DNA of 64,000 nucleotides from a bacterium. GTDB taxonomy: Bacteria > Margulisbacteria > Marinamargulisbacteria > SXXA01. The position numbers and the translations under genes were made by a program. The stretch is taken from the NCBI GenBank assembly GCA_947465765.1, contig CANIAP010000002.1, positions 62,001-126,000 of the forward strand, given 5' to 3'. Under the pieces are notes generated by a model. The model saw only the letters and a program-made list of their open reading frames with translations, ran no database searches and had not been told where the DNA came from. Every line of letters begins with the position of its first letter. The stretch's first letter is position 1. Shown piece after piece: positions 25,306-35,332 of the stretch.

Positions 25306-27495
25306 ATGCCGCCAAAAAAAAATGAAATAGATCGAAATATCCATTATGAGTGGGGCGGCTTAGGTCTGGCGTTGGGCAGTGTTTTTTTTGCGGTCTCACT
25401 GATCGATGACCATTGGACGGGGTGGTTGGGCGAGTGGATAGTTCGTGGCGTTGCCGTTGGATTTTTAGGGCGCTCCGTAGCGATTGTTCCAATCGTGGGC
25501 GGGGTCGTTGGTGTTGTGATGATGATGGGTGTTCAACGGTGGCGGCGCATTTTGGTCGGCGGACTGGGTCTTGTGGTGGCTGGAAGCGTCCTTATCGAAA
25601 TGATGGTGTATAGATCCCCCCACGAATGGGCATGGCCGGTCCCAATGGCCGGTGGAGGTGTTCTGGGGTGGGGATTGTATTGGGGATCGTTCCATTTGGT
25701 AGGCAACTTGGGAACGGCGTTATGGAGTTTGGGTAGTTTTGCGGTAGGGATTGGGGTTATTTTTAATATCTCGATTGTGGAAGTTATTCGACGTGGGTTT
25801 GCATCTATAAAACCCAGAAGGGGTATCCCATCGGTACCGGTGAACGATGGCGCCTCGAAAATGATGGGTCGGAAAAATAGGGTGGAGAATCCGCCGATTG
25901 TATCTGAGGCCGAATTATTGAACTCTCAGCCCATCCTTGACTTTGATTCTACTGCTGTGAAGTTAGACGAGCCTGAAGAAATGTCCCCGATTCCCGAATC
26001 TCGCGATAGAAAAAAATCAGTGATTCCTCGATTGATGATTGAGGCCGATCCTGCGGATTATCAATTTCCGCCAATCACATTATTGGATCCTGGCGTGGCC
26101 AGCACGATGAATTCCAAAGAGAACATCAAGCGACGGCAAGAGCAGGGAAAGATTCTTGAAGAGGCCTTGGCCAGTTTTCAGGTTAATGCCAAGGTGGTGA
26201 ATATTAGCCCTGGGCCATCAGTGACACGGTTTGAACTTGAACCTGGGGTCGGGGTAAAAGTGATTAAAATAACGGCATTGGCTAAGGATTTGGCGCTTAA
26301 ATTGGCGACGGCGGATGTCCGTATTGAAGCGCCAATTCCTGGAAAAGCGTTGGTCGGTATTGAGGTTCCTAACACGCAGACTGAAACGGTTACACTGCGA
26401 GGGTTGTTGGAAAAGACCGATTTTTTTAGGCATCCCTCAAAATTGTTGGCCGGTATTGGATTAACAATCACGGGCGAACCGACGTTGATGGATTTGGGAA
26501 AAATGCCCCATGTTTTAATCGCGGGTGCGACGGGGGCTGGGAAAAGTGTCTGTGTTAACGTCTTGATTTTGTCGATTTTGCTTCGTGCAAAACCGGATGA
26601 GGTCAAGTTTCTGATGATTGATCCTAAAAAAGTTGAACTGAGTTTATACGATGGGATCCCGCATTTGGTAGCGCCGGTAGTAACGGATCCTCATAAAGCA
26701 GCAGCCACGTTGAATAAGTGGGCGTTAGTTGAGATGGAGCGTCGATATGAAGTTTTTTCTAAAGTGGGCGTTAAAAATATCGAGGGATTTAACCAGTGGG
26801 TAATTGATCAGGAGAAAGTAACGCATGATCCTGAAGGCGACGGAAAAGTCCATGAGGTGATGCAAAAATATCCCTATATCGTCGTCATTATCGATGAGTT
26901 GGCCGACTTGATGATGGTCGCGTCTCAAGAAGTCGAAAACACAATCTGCCGACTTGCTCAGATGTCTCGGGCAACAGGAATTCATTTGGTGATTGCGACT
27001 CAGCGGCCCAGTGTCGATGTGGTCACCGGGTTAATTAAAGCCAATGTTCCCTCACGAATTTCGTTCTTTTTGCAATCTCAGATCGATTCGAGGACCATCC
27101 TCGATATGCCGGGTGCGGAGAAGTTGCTGGGCAAAGGGGATATGTTGTATTCCCCGGTCGGATCGTTTAAACCGCTTCGTGTTCAAGGCGTGTATGTGAG
27201 CGAAAAAGAAGTGAAAGCAGTCGTTCAATTTTTAAAGGCCCAAGGGGCACCGACTTATGTGGACGCTATTTTGGATGTCGAGCCGTTGGCCTCAAAAGGG
27301 GATGATGGGGTGTCGGAGCAAGATGAACTGTATGACGAAGCCAAACAAATTATTATGAGTACCCAGTATGCGTCGACATCTTATTTACAACGTAAACTCC
27401 GGATTGGATATAACCGGGCGGCACGTCTCATGGAAGATTTGGAGCGTGAAGGGATTGTTTCTCAGTACGCCTCGGAGCGTCGCCGAACTCCGTAA
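25306..27495 (+). CDS. ftsK: DNA translocase FtsK/SpoIIIE
   Basis: The 729 residues hold about four N-terminal membrane segments (20-170), a short linker, the alpha/beta motor (Walker A GATGAGKS near 407, Walker [13 protein letters not shown]) and a C-terminal gamma winged helix ([23 protein letters not shown]). The motor moves DNA through the closing septum so that chromosome dimers and trapped arms are cleared. The gamma domain reads polar DNA motifs. It converges with the B12 importer operon. Confidence 0.95.
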   Translation: MPPKKNEIDRNIHYEWGGLGLALGSVFFAVSLIDDHWTGWLGEWIVRGVAVGFLGRSVAIVPIVGGVVGVVMMMGVQRWRRILVGGLGLVVAGSVLIEMMVYRSPHEWAWPVPMAGGGVLGWGLYWGSFHLVGNLGTALWSLGSFAVGIGVIFNISIVEVIRRGFASIKPRRGIPSVPVNDGASKMMGRKNRVENPPIVSEAELLNSQPILDFDSTAVKLDEPEEMSPIPESRDRKKSVIPRLMIEADPADYQFPPITLLDPGVASTMNSKENIKRRQEQGKILEEALASFQVNAKVVNISPGPSVTRFELEPGVGVKVIKITALAKDLALKLATADVRIEAPIPGKALVGIEVPNTQTETVTLRGLLEKTDFFRHPSKLLAGIGLTITGEPTLMDLGKMPHVLIAGATGAGKSVCVNVLILSILLRAKPDEVKFLMIDPKKVELSLYDGIPHLVAPVVTDPHKAAATLNKWALVEMERRYEVFSKVGVKNIEGFNQWVIDQEKVTHDPEGDGKVHEVMQKYPYIVVIIDELADLMMVASQEVENTICRLAQMSRATGIHLVIATQRPSVDVVTGLIKANVPSRISFFLQSQIDSRTILDMPGAEKLLGKGDMLYSPVGSFKPLRVQGVYVSEKEVKAVVQFLKAQGAPTYVDAILDVEPLASKGDDGVSEQDELYDEAKQIIMSTQYASTSYLQRKLRIGYNRAARLMEDLEREGIVSQYASERRRTP

Positions 27496-27505
27496 CGCGC
27501 TGCGT

Positions 27506-28156
27506 TTAGTCGTAGATGTGTTGAAACTCTGGGGTAATGACGTCAGCGACTGGTATTTCGGCGACTGCCCCGTTGGTAACGGTAAACGCCCGATCGCAAG
27601 TTGATGCGACCCAATGGACGTCGTGGCTTGCGACAATGACCATTCCGCCTGTGTTTGTAAATGTGGTGAGCTCTTCGGAGAGTATCTCTTGTTGGCGTGG
27701 ATCTAATGCGGTGAGGGGTTCGTCGATGACTATCGCCGGATAGGTTCCACAAAATAGCCGTGCAAGTAGAACTCGATGTTGCTCTCCGCTACTTAATGTT
27801 TCGAGGGCTCTTGATATGAGTGGGGCAAGCTTAAATCTCAAGATGACTCGTTCGATATCCGATGAGGAGCTTGGTCGAATATGAGCGGGGTGAAGACGAA
27901 GGATTTCATCGACTGAAAAAGGGCAATATCCGGGGAGGTCACATCCTTTCCATCCGACGATTGGGTTTGTTGATAAGGTGCCTGAAGTGGGGCGTAATAT
28001 TCCGGAAATGAGTCGGAGTAAGGTGGTTTTTCCACACCCGTTTTTTCCTAAAATCGCGATAAATTCTCTTGGCTGGAGTATGAATTCAACATCGTGAAGG
28101 ACGGAGTGGGTGTACCCAAAATCGACGGATTTGCAGATGATTGGTTTAGGCAACAT
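27506..28156 (-). CDS. btuD: ABC transporter ATPase, cobalamin/iron-chelate importer type
   Basis: The 216-residue ABC ATPase has Walker A GKNGCGKTT, signature LSSGEQHR and Walker B AIVIDEPLTALDP. I start it at ATG 28156 (MLPKPIICKS); the open frame continues upstream, but the extra residues overlap the permease gene and are not conserved-looking. It overlaps the permease stop by 11 bases. The name rests on the neighbouring BtuF-like binding protein; a siderophore substrate is possible. Confidence 0.82.
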   Translation of the reverse strand: MLPKPIICKSVDFGYTHSVLHDVEFILQPREFIAILGKNGCGKTTLLRLISGILRPTSGTLSTNPIVGWKGCDLPGYCPFSVDEILRLHPAHIRPSSSSDIERVILRFKLAPLISRALETLSSGEQHRVLLARLFCGTYPAIVIDEPLTALDPRQQEILSEELTTFTNTGGMVIVASHDVHWVASTCDRAFTVTNGAVAEIPVADVITPEFQHIYD

Positions 28157-29102
28157 GTCGTCGCCGCCATAACAAAAAGAAAAAGAAAGGGGTTCCCAAT
28201 AGCGCGGTAATGACACCAATTGGGAGCTCGACAGAGGGGACAATCGAACGGGCGACAATGTCGCAGACGACTAATGTTAACGCGGCCCAAATCCCACTTA
28301 AAAAAACCAGTGAGCGGTATTGTCGAACGCCCAATAGGCGGACGATGTGGGGGACCACCAGTGCGACAAATCCGATAATGCCTCCCATCGAGACCGCGGT
28401 CGCTGTAAGGATTGATGCGACGATGACATTCCAAAATCGATATCGAGAGACGTTAAACCCAAAGGATGTTGCGGTTTCATCGCCTAGGGACATTGCATCC
28501 AGCGCCCGGCCCATCGACATCAACCCGCCGAGCCCTACGACGCAGACGACGGCAGATAGAATGATCTGTGGCCAGGACGCCTGTGAGAAATCGCCCATTA
28601 GCCAAAGGATGACCCAATTCATTCGTGGACCTGCAGCAACAAGCATGAGGAGGGTTAATGCCGAAAAAGAGGCGTTAACAGCGATCCCAACGAGAAGAAA
28701 ATGGGACGGCGAATGACGGCCAACGAGACGGACCCCGCCGACCACAAGACCCATGGTGAGGAGCGATCCAGTAATGGCTAGGCCCGGCAACGCGATGGGG
28801 AGAAATGGCACGGGGCAGAGTGCCACTGCACTGGCGGCACCGAGTCCGGCTCCGGAGGAAACGCCGAGAATATAGGGATCTGCTAAGGGATTTGCGAGTG
28901 CTCCTTGTAACGCGGCACCAGCGGCACCGAGGCAGATTCCGACGACGGCGGCGGCACAAAGTCGGGCAAAACGGAGGCTGATGATTAGGTGCGCCGATTC
29001 GGTTGGAAGATGACGGATGGAGACTGGCCCGATAGCGATGCCCATGAGTATTGTTAGGGCAAGCGCCCCAATAAGAGCGACGGTTAGAAACGGTTTATTC
29101 AT
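28146..29102 (-). CDS. btuC: FecCD/BtuC-family ABC permease
   Basis: About ten membrane segments and the family motifs GAALQGALANPLADPYILGVSSGAGLG and GFVALVVPHIVRLL identify a BtuC/FecCD permease. I place the start at ATG 29102 (MNKPFLTVALIG); a longer frame reaches 29210 but overlaps the binding-protein gene. With this start it overlaps that gene by eight bases. It forms the inner-membrane channel of the importer. Confidence 0.88.
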   Translation of the reverse strand: MNKPFLTVALIGALALTILMGIAIGPVSIRHLPTESAHLIISLRFARLCAAAVVGICLGAAGAALQGALANPLADPYILGVSSGAGLGAASAVALCPVPFLPIALPGLAITGSLLTMGLVVGGVRLVGRHSPSHFLLVGIAVNASFSALTLLMLVAAGPRMNWVILWLMGDFSQASWPQIILSAVVCVVGLGGLMSMGRALDAMSLGDETATSFGFNVSRYRFWNVIVASILTATAVSMGGIIGFVALVVPHIVRLLGVRQYRSLVFLSGIWAALTLVVCDIVARSIVPSVELPIGVITALLGTPFFFFLLWRRRHVA

Positions 29103-29919
29103 GGGGAACGGAGGCCCTAAAAACGGTCTGAAGTCGACGCATTGCAATGGGAAATCTGGGGCCAGGACGGAGCAGTAAATCGGGGTTGATGTCTGACACA
29201 ATAAACCCACGTCGCGCGGCCGGGGTCAGTTGGAACATGACGTCTTTGCGAACCGCGTCCGCTGCCGCTTGATCGGCAACAATGATAACGGTTGGATTTT
29301 TGTACATCATCAATTCCCGTTCGATATGGGGATACCGGATATAACCGCCTTCAATGACGTTATTACCCCCTGCGTGTTTCACCATGTCGCAGATAAATGT
29401 ATTAGCGGCGGCGACAGTAATCGGCGGGTGCCAAATCACGACCATAACCGCCGGGGAGATTGTCGGTCGATTTTGATCGATGATGGCGACCTGGTCTTTA
29501 AGGGATCGAATCAATTCGCTGGCCCGTTCTTTGCGGTTAGTTAATATCCCGATTTGTCGAATGATGTTGTAGATATCAATAATCTTGTCAGGATTGTCGA
29601 ATAAAACGACTCGGGTGCCTTTTTTTTGTAGTTGGCGAAATCCCGGTGAATCGGGTTGTCCCATTCCAAGTACCAATGTGGGGGATAAACTGGCGATTCG
29701 TTCGAGACTGGGTTGAAGGAATGCGCCGACCTTAGGTAGTCGTTTTACTGTTTCTGGGTAATCGCAATCGGAGCTAACGCCAACGATTTCGCCGGTTAGG
29801 TTAAGTGTTGCAAGTATCTCTGTGATTGCGGGCGCCAGGGATACAATCCTCAGCGGGGACGCGGCGATCGCGGAGCTGAGGATGATACTCCATAAAAATA
29901 TGAGTTTAAAACGGAGCAT
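29095..29919 (-). CDS. btuF: periplasmic binding protein, BtuF-like
   Basis: A signal peptide (residues 1-19) is followed by a BtuF-type fold: RIVSLAPAITEILATL, then GVSSDCDYPETV and PSLERIASLSPTLVLG. The CDYP turn is frequent in cobalamin binders, so B12 or a related corrinoid is the favoured ligand, with a ferric chelate as the alternative. It delivers ligand to the BtuC/BtuD pair encoded downstream. It shares one base with the end of the DJ-1 gene. Confidence 0.8.
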   Translation of the reverse strand: MLRFKLIFLWSIILSSAIAASPLRIVSLAPAITEILATLNLTGEIVGVSSDCDYPETVKRLPKVGAFLQPSLERIASLSPTLVLGMGQPDSPGFRQLQKKGTRVVLFDNPDKIIDIYNIIRQIGILTNRKERASELIRSLKDQVAIIDQNRPTISPAVMVVIWHPPITVAAANTFICDMVKHAGGNNVIEGGYIRYPHIERELMMYKNPTVIIVADQAAADAVRKDVMFQLTPAARRGFIVSDINPDLLLRPGPRFPIAMRRLQTVFRASVPHE

Positions 29920-30470
29920 TAGCGGATATCGTATAACATGGCTTTCTTGATATCCGAGGATGTTTCCCGACCGACTAATTTTTCAACAATGGCTAATGCA
30001 AATCGCATTGCGGGACCGGGTCCGCGTGCGGTAATAAAGTGTTGATCAATGACCACGGGTTTGTCTTCATAAATGCAGCCAGACATAAACGCCTCGGAAT
30101 TGGGAAAACTTGTGGCTCTAACGCCATCCAAAAGACCTAGGCTAGCGAGGATTCGTGGAGCGGAGCAAATCGCGCCGATCCATTTTTTTTCTTGATGCTG
30201 TTTTTGTAAAACGGTTGCAAGGAGCTCACTATTTTGAAGATGGGTGCTCCCGGGTTCTCCGCCAGGGAGGATAATGATATCAAAGTCGTGGTCGACCTCG
30301 TCGGCTAAAATTGAATCGGCGACGATAGTGACACCCCGACAGCTGGTGACTTCAAAAGAGTCTAGGCCCGTAACAAATACCTTGAATTTGGCACGGCGAA
30401 GTATGTCAACAATTGCGATGGCTTCGAGTTCTTCGAATCCATCGGCCAGGACAATCATGGCTTGTGGCAT
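29919..30470 (-). CDS. DJ-1/PfpI superfamily protein
   Basis: The 183 residues match DJ-1: MIVLADGFEELEAIAIVDILRRA with the conserved Glu, and the nucleophile elbow AICSAPRIL with the reactive Cys. Members act as chaperones, deglycation or glyoxalase-type enzymes, or redox sensors; which applies is not visible. It lies 12 bases after gcvT and one base overlaps the binding-protein gene, so it is part of the same operon. Confidence 0.88.
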   Translation of the reverse strand: MPQAMIVLADGFEELEAIAIVDILRRAKFKVFVTGLDSFEVTSCRGVTIVADSILADEVDHDFDIIILPGGEPGSTHLQNSELLATVLQKQHQEKKWIGAICSAPRILASLGLLDGVRATSFPNSEAFMSGCIYEDKPVVIDQHFITARGPGPAMRFALAIVEKLVGRETSSDIKKAMLYDIR

Positions 30471-30482
30471 GGGGTTCGTTCC

Positions 30483-31544
30483 TTACTTCTTATGAAACGG
30501 CAGTGCCGTTACTATGGCGGTTACGATGTTGTTGCGAACCTGAATCGAAAGGGGCGTTCCTATTTTTTGAAGCGCCGGTGAGACCAGCGCCAGTCCGATC
30601 GCATGGTCGCTATCGGGGGGGAGTGTTCCTGATGTGACCTCACCGCCTTCGACAATTATTGCGCCATGCCGAGGGATTTGTTTGTTTTCACACCGGATGC
30701 CAACGGTTACGGGGGTAATTCCTGCGTCGCGCTGGGTAACTAATGCCGGCTTTCCGATGAAGTCCCCCTTCCAATCGACGACCCACGCATATCGGGTATT
30801 GAGTGGCGTTAATGTTTCGGATAATTCTTGTCCATATAGGGGCAAACCAGCTTCTACCCGCAAACTATCCCGAGCGGCCAACCCACAGGACGTTGCCCCG
30901 TTCTGAACAATGGCCGTAAATAGGGCGGGAACTGCGGTGTCGGGTACCACCAGCTCAAAGCCGTCTTCGCCGGTGTACCCGCTTCTCATGATGTATCCTG
31001 GCGAGCCTGAATAATCGATGGCCCTGATGGCAAATCTGGGAATTCCTTCCCATTGGCTACCCAGTATTTGTCCGATGACATTGGCGGCCAAGGGACCCTG
31101 AACGGCGATCATCGCATGGGTCGTAATGAGTTCTATAGGAACCTGGTCAGGATTGTGGCTTCGAAACCAGTCTGTAATTTTATTTTTATTTGACGCATTG
31201 GCGATGACTATCCACTCGTTGTCCGTCACTTGGCCCATCATAATGTCGTCTAAAATTCCGCCCGTGGGGGAAAGTACCATGGAATAGGTCATAATTCCCC
31301 GTTTTGCTTTGTCCGTTGATGAACAGGTGACTTGCCGTAGGAGTGTTTCTGCTTTGGGCCCAGTGATACGAATGACGCCCATATGAGAGATATCAAATAC
31401 ACCACATCGAGCGCGTACGGCAGAGTGTTCCGCTTTCACCGAAGAGTACCAGACGGGAAGCATATATCCGGAAAAATCGATCATCTTTGCGCCGTGGGAA
31501 ATATGGGTGTCATAAAGTGGGGTAACGAGTGGGGTGGATGTCAT
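30483..31544 (-). CDS. gcvT: aminomethyltransferase, glycine cleavage T-protein
   Basis: The 353 residues fit GcvT (PLYDTHISHGAKMIDFSGYMLPVWY, RCGVFDISHMG, GYTGEDGFE). GcvT moves the methylene group from the H-protein to tetrahydrofolate. The other glycine-cleavage genes gcvH and gcvP are not in the window, and its companions here are a DJ-1 protein and an ABC importer. A role limited to folate-dependent repair, as for YgfZ, is a less likely alternative because the length and motifs are those of GcvT. Confidence 0.9.
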   Translation of the reverse strand: MTSTPLVTPLYDTHISHGAKMIDFSGYMLPVWYSSVKAEHSAVRARCGVFDISHMGVIRITGPKAETLLRQVTCSSTDKAKRGIMTYSMVLSPTGGILDDIMMGQVTDNEWIVIANASNKNKITDWFRSHNPDQVPIELITTHAMIAVQGPLAANVIGQILGSQWEGIPRFAIRAIDYSGSPGYIMRSGYTGEDGFELVVPDTAVPALFTAIVQNGATSCGLAARDSLRVEAGLPLYGQELSETLTPLNTRYAWVVDWKGDFIGKPALVTQRDAGITPVTVGIRCENKQIPRHGAIIVEGGEVTSGTLPPDSDHAIGLALVSPALQKIGTPLSIQVRNNIVTAIVTALPFHKK

Positions 31545-31587
31545 AGTTAACGTGCTCCGGGATTACTAACGATGAAGAGCCCCATTA

Positions 31588-31663
31588 TGGAGCTCCCGAA
31601 CGGAATTGAACCGATGACCTCTTCCTTACCATGGAAGCGCTCTACCAACTGAGCTACAGGAGC
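31588..31663 (-). tRNA. tRNA-Thr (anticodon GGT)
   Basis: The cloverleaf on the minus strand has acceptor GCTCCTG/CGGGAGC (one wobble), D-arm GCTC/GAGC, anticodon stem CTTCC/GGAAG with loop ATGGTAA (anticodon GGT), a T-arm with TTCAATT, and an encoded CCA. It lies 43 bases upstream of gcvT in the same direction. Confidence 0.95.
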
Positions 31664-31702
31664 AAAAATATTTTAAGAACAGGACTCATTTTGGGGTCTC
31701 GG

Positions 31703-31732
31703 ATATTAGCAAGTACGATTTAAAATTGGCAA
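31703..31732 (-). promoter_or_regulatory. sigma-70 promoter for tRNA-Thr(GGT) and probably gcvT operon
   Basis: TTGCCA (31732-31727) and TAATAT (31708-31703) stand 18 bases apart on the minus strand, about 40 bases before the tRNA 5' end. Confidence 0.5.
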
Positions 31733-31738
31733 GGCTAA

Positions 31739-32410
31739 TCACTGTCTGAGCTCAGATTGAACGCGAGCTAGATCTAGCGCATCACAAAATGTATCGATTC
31801 GAGAGCGGTTGCTGATCCCATGGCCGGTGACCGTAACCATTAAATTGTTTCCTAAAATAATATGGCGCTCATAGATGCCATCGAACGATGTGTATTTTTC
31901 GAGGGCCAGAAATCCAGATTTGAACTCAATAATTTTTGTGTCATCCATTAAGGCTACGGATGCGGGATTTTGGATCATTTGGCGGTATTCATCAATCGAT
32001 GGATCTGACATCGTAATAGTAATTTCGAATCCGCAGTTTTCAGGTCCCAAATACGATCTTGAAAATACGATGTAAGGGGAATCTGCGTCGTCGGCGGACT
32101 GTGGGGGCTCTACTGAAAATCCGTCAGGAGTTCCCGGTAATGAAGACTGAATGGACTGCTGCTGCATGGTTTTAGCCCGTACGGTTAACGCATTGAGTTC
32201 TAGTAACACTAGTGCGAATCGGCGTTCTGTGGTTAGTGTCCGGATTCGGTTGAGTCCGTCCGAAAAGTCGGTGGGTATTGCGGTCACCGTTCGAGGTGTT
32301 GCTATTGATTTTTTAATGGGTGTGGCGCGTTGGCCCAATGCGGGGGAAGCGATCATAATGAACCCGATTAATGGATAGAGAATCAAGGGCTGTTGCTGAA
32401 TTATTTTCAC
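31739..32410 (-). CDS. exported protein of unknown function
   Basis: The 223 residues start with a signal peptide (to about ALGQ, residue 27). The mature part has no motif I recognise; it holds a Pro/Ser-rich linker and a mixed alpha/beta region with two Cys. The start is GTG 32410. It is divergent from ftsH, with only 14 bases between the two start codons, so their promoters must lie inside each other's coding sequence. Confidence 0.7.
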   Translation of the reverse strand: MKIIQQQPLILYPLIGFIMIASPALGQRATPIKKSIATPRTVTAIPTDFSDGLNRIRTLTTERRFALVLLELNALTVRAKTMQQQSIQSSLPGTPDGFSVEPPQSADDADSPYIVFSRSYLGPENCGFEITITMSDPSIDEYRQMIQNPASVALMDDTKIIEFKSGFLALEKYTSFDGIYERHIILGNNLMVTVTGHGISNRSRIDTFCDALDLARVQSELRQ

Positions 32411-32424
32411 AGGCGTTAGAATGA

Positions 32425-34344
32425 ATGGTTATGAAACAAAAATCAAGTTCAAAGAAGCCTAAATTGCCCAAAAATCCACCCCGAGATTTCCGAGGTCTGA
32501 TCTGGTATTTGCTGATAGCATTGTTGGTCGTAACGGTGTCGACGTCCTATTTTAAAGGAACTCCGACGGTTAAGCCGATGGATTGGTCTGAATTTAATGA
32601 TCGATTATTAGGCGGTCGAATCGCGTCGGTTGATATCCGCCCTCAAGAACGCCTTATTGAAGGCAAGCTGAAGGATGGCGCCGCATTTAAAACGTATTAT
32701 ATTGACCATCCCGAATTTCTGTCGGAGCTTCGCGACAAGGGCGTCAAAGTTAAGGTTAATCCGGCGGACTCTGGATGGCTCTGGAATCTATTTGTTCAGG
32801 GACTGTTGCCGTTCATCTTAATTGCTGGGCTGTGGTTTTTTATATTTAGGCAGGCCCAAGGCGCCAATAGCCAGGCGCTTACTTTTGGAAAGTCTCGGGC
32901 GGTCGCATTTGATGCGGCAGCGGGAAAAGTGGTGACATTTAAAGATGTTGCCGGTGTTGACGAGGCGGTGGTTGAGCTTCATGAGATCGTAGATTACCTC
33001 AGGAGTCCTGGGAAATATCAGGATATCGGCGCGCGGATTCCGAAGGGGGTGCTGTTGATGGGGCCTCCGGGAACCGGAAAAACCTTGTTGGCCCGGGCTG
33101 TTGCGGGGGAAGCTGGGGTTCCCTTTTTTAGTTTGGCGGGGTCCGATTTTGTGGAAATGTTTGTCGGAGTGGGAGCAAGTCGAGTTCGGGATTTATTTGC
33201 GCAAGCAAAAAAAAGTCAGCCATGTATTATCTTTTTGGATGAAATTGACGCGGTTGGGCGACAACGGGGCGCGGGGGTCGGCGGTGGCCACGATGAACGT
33301 GAACAAACATTAAATCAATTGTTGGTTGAAATGGATGGATTTGACGCAAAGAATGCAGTCATTGTGATTGCCGCGACGAATCGCCCCGATATTCTTGATC
33401 CCGCCTTATTGAGACCCGGTCGATTCGACCGTCAGGTGGTCGTGGACAAACCCGACATTACGGGGCGTTTGGAGATTCTGAAAATACACGCTAAAGAACG
33501 GAAAATTGAACCCACCGTAGACTGGTCAGTCATTGCACGACGAACGCCTGGGTTTACCGGGGCGGACTTAGCCAATCTCGTTAATGAGGCCGCGTTGCTT
33601 TCTGCGCGAAAGGGTAAAAAGATTGTTGGGGCGGAGGAGCTAGAGGAGTCTGTTGATCGTGTGGTCGCTGGGCCTGAACGAAAATCCCGCTTGATTTCGG
33701 ACCGAGAAAAAGAAATTGTGGCGTATCATGAAGTGGGTCACGCGTTGGTGGCGGCAAATTGTAAGTTTGCAGACCCTGTTCATAAAATCAGTATTCTCCC
33801 CCGTGGACTCGCATTGGGTTACACCTTGCAGTTGCCAATGCAGGATAAACATTTGGTTTCGCGTGACGAAATCGAGGACCAGATTCGAATTCTCATGGGC
33901 GGTCGAATTGCGGAAGAATTAAAATTTCATTCGATTACATCGGGTGCATCTAATGATATTGACCGTGCAACGGAGATGGCCCGTGGCTATGTGTGTTCGT
34001 ATGGGATGAGTGAGAAATTAGGCCGCCGTCGCTATGGTAAATCTCAAGGCATGGTGTTTCTCGGTCGGGATTACAGCGACCATTCCAAGGACTATTCGGA
34101 AGCAACGGCAAGGGAAATTGATGAAGAAATAAAGAATCTAATCGAGCGATGCTATAACGATGCCGCCGAGATACTAAAATCGAAGTATGAGCAGTTGGAA
34201 TTTATTTCTAAACGATTAATAGAGTCGGAGGTCTTGGATTCAGATGCATTTAAAAAGTTGCTAGGAATTGAATCCAGCGATGTGTCCACGGACGGGCTTC
34301 AGGTCCCATTGGCGGCGATTGCCGATTCGGAATTGACCGGGTAA
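32425..34344 (+). CDS. ftsH: ATP-dependent zinc metalloprotease FtsH
   Basis: Two membrane segments flank a small periplasmic domain (residues about 24-135). The AAA+ domain has Walker A GPPGTGKT near 213, [11 protein letters not shown] and the SRH stretch. The M41 protease has the zinc motif HEVGH near 435. FtsH degrades membrane and short-lived soluble proteins and, in many diderms, controls LpxC. LpxC is also encoded in this window. An alternative ATG lies two codons downstream. The C-terminal 60 residues are variable, as usual. Confidence 0.96.
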   Translation: MVMKQKSSSKKPKLPKNPPRDFRGLIWYLLIALLVVTVSTSYFKGTPTVKPMDWSEFNDRLLGGRIASVDIRPQERLIEGKLKDGAAFKTYYIDHPEFLSELRDKGVKVKVNPADSGWLWNLFVQGLLPFILIAGLWFFIFRQAQGANSQALTFGKSRAVAFDAAAGKVVTFKDVAGVDEAVVELHEIVDYLRSPGKYQDIGARIPKGVLLMGPPGTGKTLLARAVAGEAGVPFFSLAGSDFVEMFVGVGASRVRDLFAQAKKSQPCIIFLDEIDAVGRQRGAGVGGGHDEREQTLNQLLVEMDGFDAKNAVIVIAATNRPDILDPALLRPGRFDRQVVVDKPDITGRLEILKIHAKERKIEPTVDWSVIARRTPGFTGADLANLVNEAALLSARKGKKIVGAEELEESVDRVVAGPERKSRLISDREKEIVAYHEVGHALVAANCKFADPVHKISILPRGLALGYTLQLPMQDKHLVSRDEIEDQIRILMGGRIAEELKFHSITSGASNDIDRATEMARGYVCSYGMSEKLGRRRYGKSQGMVFLGRDYSDHSKDYSEATAREIDEEIKNLIERCYNDAAEILKSKYEQLEFISKRLIESEVLDSDAFKKLLGIESSDVSTDGLQVPLAAIADSELTG

Positions 34345-34359
34345 ACTATTCCGACTTAA

Positions 34360-34436
34360 CGGGGCGTAGCGCAGCCTGGTAGCGCACTAGCATGGGGTGC
34401 TAGTGGTCGCTGGTTCAAATCCAGTCGCCCCGACCA
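34360..34436 (+). tRNA. tRNA-Pro (anticodon GGG)
   Basis: The 77-base cloverleaf has acceptor CGGGGCG/CGCCCCG, a D-arm with AGCCTGGTAGCGC, anticodon stem CTAGC/GCTAG with loop ATGGGGT (anticodon GGG), a T-arm with TTCAAAT, and an encoded CCA. It is 15 bases after ftsH. Confidence 0.96.
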
Positions 34437-34495
34437 TTGACTCAGTTGGAAGGCCTGACGGCTATCATGACGTTGGAATAGGCGGAGTGTGTGTT

Positions 34496-35332
34496 GTGAC
34501 TGAGGGAATTTTTTATGTATGTGCAACACCGATTGGAAATCTAGGGGATGTTTCTGAGCGGTTGGTGGCGACATTAAAGTCCGTTCACCATATTTTATGT
34601 GAAGACACCCGGATCACGCGAACATTGCTTCAGCGCTACGATATTACGACGCCAACAGTCAGTTGTAATCAATTCCAAGAAACCCAAAAGGTGGATTGGA
34701 TCCTTAATGAATTGATTCATGGCCATTCTCTTGCGCTGGTGTCCGATGCGGGCACCCCGGGGATTTGTGATCCAGGGTATCGGGTAGTGAGTGCAGTTCG
34801 CGCTGCGGGCTATCCTATTCAAGTCATTCCCGGGCCCAGCGCTTTGGCATCGATGCTGTCGATTTCTGGATTATCGTCGGATCGATTTGTATTTTGTGGG
34901 TTCGTCCCCAAGCGGGCGTCGGATTGGGAGTCGGATTGCAAAATGGCTCAAGCGAACGGGTTGGCGGTTGTTTTCTTTGAGACGCCTCATCGAATTCGAA
35001 CGACCTTGGAGTGGCTGAATGGGTTTGATTCGACGGCGGTAATTACGATTGGAAAAGAACTTACCAAGATTTTTGAGAAGGTATTTTCAGGGAATTCTGA
35101 ACAATTATTATCGATTGCAGAACTAGAAAACCCTCGCGGAGAGTGGTGTGGGGTCGTCCAGTTTTCTCCTGTCGAGGTGGCAGCGATCGCGCCGATTGTA
35201 CTGGCTCTGAAAAAGATTGGCTTGTCAAATCGTCATGTTGTTGACGTGTCAATAAAAATATTACATATTAATAAAAACGAAGTCTACCGAGAGTGTCTCA
35301 GACTCGATCAGCAAGGAATCCCCAGTGATTGA
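34496..35332 (+). CDS. rsmI: 16S rRNA 2'-O-ribose C1402 methyltransferase
   Basis: After the start the protein reads YVCATPIGNLGDVSERLV, then EDTRITRTLL, VSDAGTPGICDPGYRVV and PGPSALASMLSISGL, all RsmI signatures of the tetrapyrrole-methylase fold. The frame is open back into tRNA-Pro, but GTG 34496 gives the normal N-terminus and has AGGCGG upstream. It overlaps tatD by eight bases. Confidence 0.93.
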   Translation: MTEGIFYVCATPIGNLGDVSERLVATLKSVHHILCEDTRITRTLLQRYDITTPTVSCNQFQETQKVDWILNELIHGHSLALVSDAGTPGICDPGYRVVSAVRAAGYPIQVIPGPSALASMLSISGLSSDRFVFCGFVPKRASDWESDCKMAQANGLAVVFFETPHRIRTTLEWLNGFDSTAVITIGKELTKIFEKVFSGNSEQLLSIAELENPRGEWCGVVQFSPVEVAAIAPIVLALKKIGLSNRHVVDVSIKILHINKNEVYRECLRLDQQGIPSD

